Part shown: piece after piece, positions 25,589 to 34,900 of the stretch
Layout of the letters: each line of letters begins with the position of its first letter
Position numbering within the stretch: position 1 is the first letter of the stretch
Assembly: GCA_050012495.1 (NCBI GenBank)
Contig: JBEKHB010000014.1
Location: forward strand, 1-64,000
Length of the DNA: 64,000 nt
Direction: 5' to 3'
From: BOG-1155 sp050012495
Lineage (GTDB): Bacteria > Desulfobacterota > Syntrophorhabdia > Syntrophorhabdales > WCHB1-27
Translations under genes and position numbers: made by a program
The notes under the pieces: generated by a model
The model's database searches: none
The model's input: only the letters and a program-made list of their open reading frames with translations
Told to the model about the DNA's origin: nothing

Positions 25589-26734
25589 ATGAGAGAAGTG
25601 GCAGTGATCGGAGTAGGACAAAGCGAATTCGGAAAGTTCCCGTGGAAATCTGCCGCAATCATGGGGTCGGAAGCGGTGAAGGCGGCCCTGGCCGATTGCG
25701 CCATTCCGCCGAGGGCAATTCAGGTCGCCTACTGCGCGAGACAGTACGATGCGAACTGTACCTCCCAGCAGATACTGAAGGAAGTGGGTATACGCGGCAT
25801 CGAGATGATCAACGTGGAGAATGCCTGCGCCGGGGGATCGACGTCGTTTCGAGGGGTCTGGAAGGAGATCGCCGACGGCAGGTACGACGTCGGGATCGCC
25901 ATGGGGGTAGAATCGATGACAACGAGCCCCATAGCAGGCAAACTGATCTCCCCGGAGAAGGACGATCTCGAAGGGCACATCGGCATGACCATGCCCGCCA
26001 TGTTCGGCATGGTCGCGCGAAGGCAGATGGAGGCGGGGGCGACGCTGGAGGACTTCGCCCGGGTGTCGGTCAAGAACCACCACAACGGCTGTCTCAACCC
26101 ACAGGCCCAGTACAAGAAGGAGTTCACTGTCGAGGAGATACTCAATTCGCGCATGATCTGCGATCCCATTACGCTCCTCATGTGCTGCCCCAATACGGAT
26201 GGGGCAGCAGCAGCCATTCTCTGTTCCATGGATGTGGCGAGAAGATATACGACCCAACCCATACGGGTCCTGGGCTCGGCACTCTGTTCGGCAGACTACA
26301 AGTATGCCCAGGAAGACATCTGTTCATCACCCGTGGGTGTCAAGGTTGCAAAGATGGCATATGAGATGGCGGGGGTCGATCCCAAAGACATCGACCTTGT
26401 CGAGATGCACGATGCCTTTGCGAACGAGGAGATACTGAGATATGAGGACCTCCTGCTCTGTAAGCCGGGGGAGGGCATAGATCTCCTCCGGTCGGGCGCA
26501 ACGGCCATAGGCGGCCGCGTCCCCGTCAATCCGAGCGGGGGTCTCCTCGCCCTGGGACACCCCTTGAGCGCGTCGGGCATCCGCACCGTGTGCGAGGTCG
26601 TCCTGCACCTGAGAGGTCAGGCGGGGGCCCGCCAGACGCCCAATGCGAAGGTGGGCCTGGCCCAGATGCTCGGCGGATTGGTGACAAACCTGGAGCATGG
26701 AGCCGTTGCGGGAATACACATACTTGCACGATAG
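25589..26734 (+). CDS. Thiolase-family protein (SCP-x/lipid-transfer type)
   Basis: A 381-residue thiolase fold protein. The nucleophile Cys is in ENACAGGSTSF (about 74-84), the central His in EMHDAFANEEI and the GHP motif in LLALGHPLSASG. The last motif of canonical biosynthetic thiolases (CxG near the C-terminus) is not seen, as in SCP-x-type members, where the Cys of that motif is absent. It likely acts with the DUF35 protein to cleave or form a ketoacyl-CoA. It starts 95 bp after the DUF35 gene, past the long inverted repeat. Confidence 0.88.
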   Translation: MREVAVIGVGQSEFGKFPWKSAAIMGSEAVKAALADCAIPPRAIQVAYCARQYDANCTSQQILKEVGIRGIEMINVENACAGGSTSFRGVWKEIADGRYDVGIAMGVESMTTSPIAGKLISPEKDDLEGHIGMTMPAMFGMVARRQMEAGATLEDFARVSVKNHHNGCLNPQAQYKKEFTVEEILNSRMICDPITLLMCCPNTDGAAAAILCSMDVARRYTTQPIRVLGSALCSADYKYAQEDICSSPVGVKVAKMAYEMAGVDPKDIDLVEMHDAFANEEILRYEDLLLCKPGEGIDLLRSGATAIGGRVPVNPSGGLLALGHPLSASGIRTVCEVVLHLRGQAGARQTPNAKVGLAQMLGGLVTNLEHGAVAGIHILAR

Positions 26735-26747
26735 ATAGAGGTGATGC

Positions 26748-27155
26748 GTGATAACGAGATTCAACCACGTGGGTATCGCCGCGAAGGACCTGGAGAGGAC
26801 CCTTGAGTTCTTCGTGAAGACCTGCGGCGCCAGGGAGGTTTGGCGGAACAGGTTCGAGGACGAGAAATTCGAGACTGTCCTTGTTGCAATCGGTGAAGCG
26901 CGGTTCGAGCTGTTGGGCAGCCTCGAGCCGGGAAGCATCATCGACAAATTCATCCGGACGAGAGGAGAGGGCATCCACCATGTCTCTCTCGAGGTGGATC
27001 AGTTCGATCAGGTGATCGACCATTTCAAGGCCAAAGGGATGAGGCTGATGGATGAGACGGACACGAAGGATTTTAGGGCCGTCTTCATACACCCGCAAAG
27101 CATGTCCGGCGTGCTGACGGAGATCATTGAGCCGAAGGGAGGATGGGGGACGTGA
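26748..27155 (+). CDS. VOC-family protein, methylmalonyl-CoA epimerase-like
   Basis: A 135-residue glyoxalase-fold protein. Metal ligands expected of the family are visible: His in FNHVGIAA, His in IHHVSLEV and Glu in LTEIIEP. The start is GTG at 26748 with GAGGTGAT upstream. Length and pattern match methylmalonyl-CoA epimerases, but related VOC proteins in acyl-CoA operons may act on other 2-substituted acyl-CoAs. It follows the thiolase after 13 bp. Confidence 0.85.
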   Translation: MITRFNHVGIAAKDLERTLEFFVKTCGAREVWRNRFEDEKFETVLVAIGEARFELLGSLEPGSIIDKFIRTRGEGIHHVSLEVDQFDQVIDHFKAKGMRLMDETDTKDFRAVFIHPQSMSGVLTEIIEPKGGWGT

Positions 27156-27219
27156 GTCACCCGCCCTGCACAACATGAGGGCGAAAGGCCTCATGATAAA
27201 AACAATGGGAGGATAAGCG

Positions 27220-28233
27220 ATGGATGACGCAAAAGAAGCCCCAAAAGCCCCGACCTTTGAGGATCTCAAACCTATGTTGAGACCTACAGGTGTCATGGGC
27301 GGAGTAATGAAGGTGGATCCGGAGAAATGTTCGAGTTGCGGTCTTTGTCTCCAGAACTGTTGTTACAAATGTTGGGAGATGGACGAAAAGGAACATCCTA
27401 AAATGAAGGAGGGCAGCCTCTGCTTTTCGTGCTTTAACTGCATGGTAGCATGCCCGAAGGACGCCATATCGATCGTCAGCCCCTACGAGGTACGCGGAGG
27501 TTTTTTCGATACGGGGTTTCCGAAGATAAAGATGCCCCTGGAGCCCAAGGACAAAGACGGTAAGTCCGACGAGTGGAACCTGGTGGAAAAGACCATAATG
27601 GAGCGGCGGAGCGTGAGGAACTTCAAGAAAGACCCGGTGCCCGACCATCTCATCCGGCGTGTTCTGGAAGCAGGACGGTTTGCCCCGAGCGGCGGCAATC
27701 ACCAACCATGGAAGTTCGCCGTCGTTACGGACAAGGCGTTCATCGACGAGCTCGAAGCCGCCATTCAGGCGCTGTATGCAGGCATGTACCCCGCATTCCT
27801 CAATGACGATGCCATCATGAACGTGGTAGGACTCGTGGCGACCGGCGTTTTTGAACCCCGCACCCAGTACGGCTTCCGGTGCGTCGCTGCCAGGGAACTC
27901 CCGATCTTCCTCGGTGCCCCTTGCGCCATCTTCTTAGGCGGTAACGAAAAGCTGAACGATGCGGCCCTGGAGATCGGCGTCTGCGGGGAAAACATGAACT
28001 TAGCGGCGGCGTCTCTGGGACTCGGCTTCTGCTGGAGCAATTTTGCGGGAAAGGGAGTCAACCTCATTCCCGAACTCAAGGCGAAGCTCGGGTATGGAGA
28101 CCCGTCGTGGACCGTGGTGACGGCCGCTGTTCTTGGGTATCCCAAGTTCAAACAGGCGGGACTCGTTGCGCGCCACTACCGTCCGGTCACGTGGTTCCGC
28201 CCCGGCTCCGCGGAGCCGCAGATAGAGGAGTAG
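27220..28233 (+). CDS. Ferredoxin-domain nitroreductase-family flavoprotein
   Basis: A 337-residue fusion. Residues about 30-90 hold two [4Fe-4S]-type cysteine clusters (CSSCGLCLQNC and CFSCFNCMVACPKD), and the remainder is a nitroreductase-fold FMN domain starting IMERRSVRNFKKDPVPDHLI, with the typical FAPSGGNHQPWKF segment. Proteins of this layout are thought to use ferredoxin-level electrons for reduction of an unsaturated or nitro substrate. In this operon it could reduce an intermediate of acid catabolism, which is inference. An extra Cys in NCCYKC is notable. Confidence 0.88.
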   Translation: MDDAKEAPKAPTFEDLKPMLRPTGVMGGVMKVDPEKCSSCGLCLQNCCYKCWEMDEKEHPKMKEGSLCFSCFNCMVACPKDAISIVSPYEVRGGFFDTGFPKIKMPLEPKDKDGKSDEWNLVEKTIMERRSVRNFKKDPVPDHLIRRVLEAGRFAPSGGNHQPWKFAVVTDKAFIDELEAAIQALYAGMYPAFLNDDAIMNVVGLVATGVFEPRTQYGFRCVAARELPIFLGAPCAIFLGGNEKLNDAALEIGVCGENMNLAAASLGLGFCWSNFAGKGVNLIPELKAKLGYGDPSWTVVTAAVLGYPKFKQAGLVARHYRPVTWFRPGSAEPQIEE

Positions 28234-28239
28234 AAGGCC

Positions 28240-29008
28240 ATGACGGAATTCGAGGGAGGGGTGGCGCTCGTGACGGGTGCGGCCGGGGGAATCGGACGCG
28301 CTTCGGCGCTGGCATTGGCCGCCAGGGGAACTAGAGTGGCCGTAGCCGACGTGCAGGTCGACCACGGGGCCGAGACGGTCCGGATGATCAAGGCGAAGGG
28401 CGGGAAGCACTTTTTGTGAGAACCGACGTATCTTGTTCCGCCGACGTTCAGGCCCTCATGGCCAGGACCATCGAGACCTACGGCAGGTTGGATTACGCGG
28501 TCAACAATGCAGGTATCGGCGGCGCCAATGCACCTACTGCCGATTACTCGGAGGAGGATTGGCACAGGATCATCGGGATCAACCTCACCGGGGGCTGGCC
28601 GTGCATGAAGTATGAAATCCCCCGGATGCTGACACTTGGCAAGGGTGCGATCGTGAACATTGCGTCGGCGATGGGACTCACAGGCCTCAGCCTGGTTTGC
28701 GGCTATACAACGGCGAAACACGGGGTCGTAGGGCTCACCTAGGTTGCTGCCATGGAGTATGCCACGCAGGGAATCCGCGTGGCGGCGGTCTGCCCCGGCT
28801 TTATCGATTCACCCATGTGGAGCGAACATCTGAGCCCCGCCTTCGGTGTCGAGCCTGCGAAGTTCATCGAGACAATCGCGAAAATCCATATGCCCCTGGG
28901 AAGGCCGCAGACGGCGAAGAAATCGGAGAAGGGGTTTTGTACTTCTGCAAGGCGGACAGTACCTCCGGACAGGCCTTGGTTATAGATGGCGGCCATGCAA
29001 TGTGGTAA
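28240..29008 (+). pseudogene. Broken short-chain dehydrogenase/reductase
   Basis: SDR similarity runs across three frames. The first frame (MTEFEGG, TGAAGGIG) runs to a stop near 28419; loss of one G near 28406 would restore GGK-A-LFVRTDV. The second frame (NNAG, YTTAKHG) is interrupted by a TAG at 28740 where a Gln or Lys codon is expected, then continues. A second single-base loss near 28917 shifts into the last frame, EEIGEGVLYFC and VIDGGHAMW. Three lesions in an otherwise complete gene indicate loss of function, unless assembly errors are responsible. It closes the catabolic operon. Confidence 0.85.
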
Positions 29009-29119
29009 GGGGCGTTTCGTCGTCCGGAGAACCTGTTTTCATTACCCGGCCCGAGCTATTGCCCGGTCCTGATGTAATCTGCTACACTGCTCCATGCTTT
29101 CTGTTGGCGGGACGTGTTG

Positions 29120-30379
29120 ATGCCGCGCGCCCTTTCCCCCTTTCTTGAGGTATACCTTAAGCCCCGCATGCTGCTTATGGCGGTGCTCGGGTTTTCATCG
29201 GGTCTCCCTGTAGCCCTTACCGGAGGCACTCTCCAGGTCTGGATGGCCAAGACGGGCATCGATCTCCATACCATAGGCATTTTTTCCCTCATCGGCGTGC
29301 CGTATGCGCTCAAGTTCCTCTGGTCTCCCTTGATGGACCGCTTTGTGCCGCCCTGGCTCGGCAGAAGGCGCGGATGGATCATACTGGTCCAGCTCGTTCT
29401 GTTCATCGGCATCACCGGCATGGGCTTCAGTTCACCTGCCCGCGCCCTCGCTGCAATTGCCGGACTCGCCTTCTTCGTTGCCTTCACCTCGGCGTCCCAG
29501 GACATTGTTATCGACGCATACCGGACCGACCTTCTGCGTGAGGAAGAGCGCGGGGCAGGAACGGCCGCCTCCATCGTCGGCTGGCGGATCGGCGTGCTGG
29601 TTTCCGGCGCCCTTGCCCTTGTCCTTTCGGATCGCATCGGCTGGCAGAGCACGTACCTGCTCATGGCCTGCTTCATGGTTGTGGGGATCGTGGGCGCTGT
29701 ATTCGCGCCCGAGCCGGATACTCTGGTGACCGCTCCGAAGAGCATGCGTGAGGCGGTGTGGGGGCCTCTCGAGGATTTTTTTTCCCGCCCGTCGGCATGG
29801 ATGCTGCTCCTGGCGATCGTCCTCTACAAGCTGGGCGATGCCTACGCGGGGACCATGACCTCGGTTTTTCTCATCAAGCTCGGTTTTTCGGCAAGCGATG
29901 TGGGGAAGATCAATAAAGGGCTGGGCCTTGTCTCGCTTCTCGCCGGGGCGGCTATCGGGGGCTCTCTCATGGTGCGGCTCGGTCTTTTTCGATCACTCCT
30001 TTTCTTTGGGGTGCTTCAGCTCGTATCGAACCTGTCGTTTACCGCTCTTGCGTGGATCGGCAAGAGCTATGCTGCAATGGCCTTCGCAGTAGGCTTTGAA
30101 AACCTGAGCAGCGGTATGGGCACCGCCGCCTTTGTGGCCTTTCTCATGAGTCTGTGCAACAGGCGCTACACCGCTACCCAGTATGCCCTGCTCTCCTCGC
30201 TGGCTTCCCTCGGCCGTGTCTTTATCGCCCCCACGTCCGGCTACGTCGTGGAATCGATCGGGTGGGCCGGTTTTTTTTCCCTCGCCGCAATCACGGCGCT
30301 CCCCGGGCTTCTGCTTGTCTGGCGCCTGCGCCATGCTATTGTCAGGATGGCCGGGGAGCAGGCGCAGCGGGCTCTTTAA
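29120..30379 (+). CDS. ampG: AmpG-like muropeptide MFS permease
   Basis: A 419-residue MFS protein whose N-terminal half, GFSSGLPVALTGGTLQVWM followed by LKFLWSPLMDRF, matches AmpG, which imports anhydro-muropeptides. The TM segments are complete. The ATG at 29120 lies two codons inside a GTG-TTG-ATG run. It overlaps the 3' end of the convergent DUF1460 gene by 4 bp. A murein-recycling role is supported by that neighbour and by the epimerase gene at 62.7 kb, though substrate assignment within the AmpG/acetyl-CoA-transporter group is not certain. Confidence 0.8.
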   Translation: MPRALSPFLEVYLKPRMLLMAVLGFSSGLPVALTGGTLQVWMAKTGIDLHTIGIFSLIGVPYALKFLWSPLMDRFVPPWLGRRRGWIILVQLVLFIGITGMGFSSPARALAAIAGLAFFVAFTSASQDIVIDAYRTDLLREEERGAGTAASIVGWRIGVLVSGALALVLSDRIGWQSTYLLMACFMVVGIVGAVFAPEPDTLVTAPKSMREAVWGPLEDFFSRPSAWMLLLAIVLYKLGDAYAGTMTSVFLIKLGFSASDVGKINKGLGLVSLLAGAAIGGSLMVRLGLFRSLLFFGVLQLVSNLSFTALAWIGKSYAAMAFAVGFENLSSGMGTAAFVAFLMSLCNRRYTATQYALLSSLASLGRVFIAPTSGYVVESIGWAGFFSLAAITALPGLLLVWRLRHAIVRMAGEQAQRAL

Positions 30380-31116
30380 ATGCGGGGCCTGAGCACCACT
30401 ATCCCCGGCTTCCCTTCGATATAGGGCGTGAAGTCCTGGTCGATCACCTTTTGTGCTATCGAAGACGCATGGCGCAGGAGGATGCGGTTTTCTCGCCTGA
30501 TGCAGATGCCCACATGGGAGACGTCAAGCCCCTCGGCCGGCGCATATATGCCGATGTAGTCGCCTGTCCTCAAGCCGTCGAGGGCCGGCCGGTCGAGCCT
30601 CTCCGTGGGTATGAAAACGATCTTTCGCTCCACCGGCGGTATCCCCGGCAGAATCGATCCGCCGCCGCCCTTCCTGTTGAGGGTTTTTGCCGCCGCCGCC
30701 GCGTTTTCGCGTCCTATCACGCCTGTCACGTCGTGCACCCTGGTCGACGCGGCCCAGTCGGTAAAGAAGTGGCGCCGCGCCCCGTACGCAACCGTACCCG
30801 ACTTGTACCGCAGCCTCCTCAGGTGACGCCGGAATTCGGAAAAAGTGCGGGATACGCGCATAGATTCCACATAATCGAGGTAGGTGAAGCAATCGACTGC
30901 CTGGAGATTGATGACAAATACCTCGGGTACTTCGGGTGAGCCGATAAGCGTCGATTCTCCGTAAGGCACGCCCAGGAAGCTGCCGGAAATAAAGTCTATC
31001 CTGGCAGGCAGACCGGGCATCACAGACGCGGCAGCCAGCATCTGTTCCAGCTCCCCGGTGCTCCACGGCCCGAGGCGTGTCTCTTCACCTGCTTTAACGC
31101 GCGCCCGTCGTCCCAT
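30376..31116 (-). CDS. DUF1460 / N-acetylmuramoyl-L-alanine amidase-like protein
   Basis: A 246-residue protein of the DUF1460 amidase-like (NlpC/P60-like) family. The probable catalytic Cys is in QAVDCFTYLDYVE and the His in DVSHVGI; FLGVPYGESTL upstream is also characteristic. No signal peptide is visible at this start, though a short upstream extension has not been excluded. It could act on muropeptides imported by the convergent AmpG-like permease, or on the cell wall if exported. Function in the family is known only roughly. Confidence 0.8.
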   Translation of the reverse strand: MGRRARVKAGEETRLGPWSTGELEQMLAAASVMPGLPARIDFISGSFLGVPYGESTLIGSPEVPEVFVINLQAVDCFTYLDYVESMRVSRTFSEFRRHLRRLRYKSGTVAYGARRHFFTDWAASTRVHDVTGVIGRENAAAAAKTLNRKGGGGSILPGIPPVERKIVFIPTERLDRPALDGLRTGDYIGIYAPAEGLDVSHVGICIRRENRILLRHASSIAQKVIDQDFTPYIEGKPGIVVLRPRI

Positions 31117-31235
31117 TCACGTGAGGATATATGGTTTCAACGGGCAAGTCAAAGGATTGCGTTGTTCTTTCGGGTATGCTTGACATTGAGGCTTTTTACG
31201 GATATCTTGTGAAAAATCGTTGAAGGAGCAGATCA

Positions 31236-31595
31236 ATGGTTCGGGCGAAGTTGTGGCTCCGGTGCGCCGCCATGCACGACCCTGTCACTCCCACTCTTGT
31301 GCTGCCCGCCGTCGTGGGCTGGGAGGCGAAAAGGAGAAGGGTCGATCTCACCATCGAGAGGCCGTTCAACGGCGAAGAGCTGCTTCGCCGGATGAAGGGC
31401 TGGGTGACGACCGATCCGGGGGAGGTTATCGAGGTGGTAAAAAGATACGGGCGCCTGAAGGTGCTGGATGAGAAGGAGCTTGTCGTCGAGTTCGAGCAGC
31501 AGGACGCCCTTGAGAAGCTCCAGGCGGACCTTGCAGAGACCTTCAAGGGCGAGGTGGACGTCGAGTTGGTGGAGCGGAAGAAAAGCGAGGCCTGA
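31236..31595 (+). CDS. Hypothetical protein (119 aa)
   Basis: Not recognised. The N-terminus MVRAKLWLRCAAMHDPVTPT carries Cys and His residues in a short stretch. The C-terminal half, from about residue 65, is an alternating strand/helix region (GRLKVLDEKELVVEFEQQ then ALEKLQADL) that looks folded. There is no signal peptide. It runs convergent to acylphosphatase, with the two stop codons directly adjacent (TGATCA), and about 120 bp downstream of the divergent DUF1460 gene. The codon pattern matches that of neighbours, so it is probably a true gene. Confidence 0.55.
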   Translation: MVRAKLWLRCAAMHDPVTPTLVLPAVVGWEAKRRRVDLTIERPFNGEELLRRMKGWVTTDPGEVIEVVKRYGRLKVLDEKELVVEFEQQDALEKLQADLAETFKGEVDVELVERKKSEA

Positions 31596-31874
31596 TCATC
31601 CGTGGACGATGGAAAACCCTGTTAAACCGCCGGACTTTTCGTGCCATTGCACGTCGACGTTCTCGACGAAGGCGCCCCTCGGACCTTGCCTGCACCATTC
31701 GATGAGTCTCTCGATCTCCTTCTCATCGCCCTCGCAGACGATCTCGACCGAGCCGTCCGGCAGGTTTCTCACCGTGCCCGCAAGGCCCAGCTCGTCAGCC
31801 CTCCGGTTTGTGTTGTGGCGGTAGAAGACGCCCTGGACAATTCCCGTCACTATTATTCTCGCCCTTCTTATCAT
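31596..31874 (-). CDS. acyP: Acylphosphatase
   Basis: A 92-residue protein with both family motifs: GIVQGVFYR (about 11-19), whose Arg binds phosphate, and GTVRNLPDGSVEI (about 33-45), with the catalytic Asn. It hydrolyses carboxyl-phosphate bonds such as acetyl phosphate. The length is standard. Its stop abuts the stop of the convergent hypothetical gene, and the gene has no obvious link to its neighbours. Confidence 0.95.
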   Translation of the reverse strand: MIRRARIIVTGIVQGVFYRHNTNRRADELGLAGTVRNLPDGSVEIVCEGDEKEIERLIEWCRQGPRGAFVENVDVQWHEKSGGLTGFSIVHG

Positions 31875-31969
31875 TGGTTTTCTGTTGAATGGGTGCTCGT
31901 TTGTATTATAAAATTAGTAGCACAGTAAATCTTTAGAAATCAAGTCATTTTCGCGCTGGAGGAAAATGG

Positions 31970-34900
31970 ATGTTCAGAGTTGGTGTTGACATCGGATCTG
32001 TAAGCGTGAACGTCGCGGTGCTTGATGAAAAGGGAGACATCGCCGAGGACCGGTACGTGCGCCACAAGGGCAAGCCGATCCATACGGCAGGCGCCATAGT
32101 GGAAGAACTTCAGGCGGCATATGGGACGGCGATAGAATTCGTGGCCGTGACGGGCACGGGCGGCAAGACATTCGCGCAGCTCGTCGGGGCATCGTTCACC
32201 AATGAGATCATAGCCCTGACCAAGGCATTCCATCACCTCCTGCCCCATGTGGGAAGCGTCGTCGATATCGGTGGGGAAGACTCCAAATTCATCATATTCG
32301 AGATTGACGGTGAGCGCAAGCGCCTGCGGATAAAGGATTTTTCCATGAACACCCTGTGCGCCGCAGGCACGGGCTCCTTCCTGGACCAGCAGGCGTCGAG
32401 ACTTGGGTTCACTATCGAAGAGTTTGCCGAGATTGCCCTCAAAGCAAAGAACATACCGAGAATCGCCGGCCGGTGCACGGTCTTCGCGAAAACGGACATG
32501 ATCCATCTTCAACAGATCGCCACGCCGGATTACGAGCTGGTTGCGGGCCTTTGCTTTGCCCTTGCAAGGAATTTCAAGAGCAACATCGCCAAGGGCAAAG
32601 AGGTGAGGAAGCCCATGGCCTTTATAGGCGGGGTGGCCGCGAATGCGGGCATGAGGAAGGCGATAAATGAGGTCTTCTCTTTGGGCGACCAGTTGATCGT
32701 GCCTGAGCATTTCACCTCGATGGGCGCTATCGGCGCCATATTCGCCGTGCTGGATGATCCCCGGCAAAAGGTGCGGTTTATCGGCGTGGGCGGGATAAAA
32801 GAGTATCTGGCCAGGGAGGAAACGGCGGAGGCCCATGAGCCGCTGACCATATCGGACCGGAACCTGCACGTGGCCTACGAGGTGAAGAGACCGGAAAACA
32901 TGGTGCGGGCCTACCTCGGAGTGGACGTCGGCTCCATCAGCACCAACCTCGTCGTGATCGATGAGCAAAAGAACGTGCTTGCCAAGAGGTACCTCATGAC
33001 GGAAGGAAGGCCTCTCGAGGCGGTGAAGCGCGGGCTCGACGAGATAGCCATGGAAGTAAGGGAAAGCGTAGAGATCCTGGGCGTGGCGACAACGGGGTCA
33101 GGCAGGTACCTGACGGCCGACTTTATCGGGGCCGATCTCGTGCGCAACGAGATAACCGCCCAGGCGGAGGCGGCAATCGCGATAGACCCCGAGGTAGACA
33201 CGATCTTCGAGATCGGTGGACAGGACTCGAAATATATCAGTATCGACAATGGGGTGATCGTCGACTTCGAGATGAACAAGGCGTGTGCCGCAGGTACGGG
33301 TTCCTTCCTGGAAGAGCAGGCGGAAAGGCTGGGCATATCAATCGAGAACGAGTTCTCGGCACTTGCCCTCAGCGCGAAAAATCCTACAAAGATGGGCGAG
33401 CGGTGTACCGTCTTCATCGAGTCGGACGTCATGCACCACCAGCAAGCGGATTCGAAGACGGATGACATCGTTGGGGGCTTGTGCTATTCGATAGTGCTCA
33501 ACTACCTGAACAAAGTCGTGGGCGACAGGAGGGTAGGGAAGCGGATTTTTTTCCAGGGTGGGACCGCATTCAACAAAGGTGTTGTCGCCGCCTTCGAAAA
33601 GGTATGCGGCAAGCCGATTACCGTGCCTTCGCACCACGACGTGACGGGAGCGATAGGCGCCGCCATACTGGCCATGAAAGAAAAGAACTGGGAGCGGAGC
33701 GGGTTCAAGGGATTCGACCTGAGCAAGCGATCTTACACGATCGACACCTTCGAGTGCAAGGGGTGCGAGAACCTCTGTGAGATCAGGCGGGTGATATGCG
33801 AGGGTGAGACACCGCTTTACTACGGCAGCAGGTGCGAGAAATACGATGTGGTGAGGCGCGTCAAAGGGCTTGAGGCGAAAGACCTGTTCAAGGTCAGGGA
33901 GGAGCTGCTCCACGATACGTTCGGGCGGAAGGATAACGGCGGGGAGGTGATCGGGCTGCCGAAAATCCTTAACACCCACGAGCTTCTGCCTTTCTGGGGG
34001 AGCTTTCTCGCGGAGCTCGGCTTTTCGGTAGTCCTCTCCGACGCGACCAACAAGAAGATTATCAAGGAGGGGGTCGAGACCATTATCGTCGAGTCATGCT
34101 TCCCCGTCAAGCTCGCCCACGGCCACATTCTCAACATCGTGAACAAGGGGATACGCAGGATTTTCATGCCGAGTGTGATAAGCCTCAGGAAGCAGTCCGA
34201 AGGCACGCTGAACAGCTTTGCCTGCCCCTATGCGCAAGCGCTCCCCTATACGTCCAGGGCTTCCATCGATTTCGACGAATTGGGCGTAAAGGTGGAGTCC
34301 CCGGTGGTTTTTTTCGGCAAAGCCAAGACCGCCCTGGCCAACCTGACGGCATTCGGGAAAAGCCTCGGAAAATCGAAGAAGGAGATCGCGGATGCCTTCG
34401 CCGCTGCCAACGATGTCCAGGACCGGTTCTATCGGGCATGCCTCGACGAGGGGTCAAGGTTCCTTGCCGACATAAAGTCCGGCGAGAAAGTAATGGTGCT
34501 CGTCGGAAGGCCTTACAACAGCATGGACCCGGGGGCCAACCTCAACGTCCACAAGAAACTGTCCGACCTGGGCGTCTCGTCCATCCCCATCGACATGCTG
34601 CCTCTCGACAGCGTGGCGGAAGACGACGACCTGAAGGACATGTATTGGGGTTATGGGCAAAAGATCCTGAGGGCAGCGAAAATCATCAGGTCTCACCCCA
34701 ACCTCTACGGGATATATATCACCAATTTCGGGTGCGGCCCCGATTCGTTCATCACCCATTTCTTCAAGCAGATCATGGAAGGCAAACCCTTTCTGCAACT
34801 GGAGATTGACGAGCATAGCGGAGACGCGGGCATTATCACCCGCCTGGAGGCATTCCTCGACAGCATCAAGAATGCAAAGACGGAAGGCAGGGCCGAAAAG

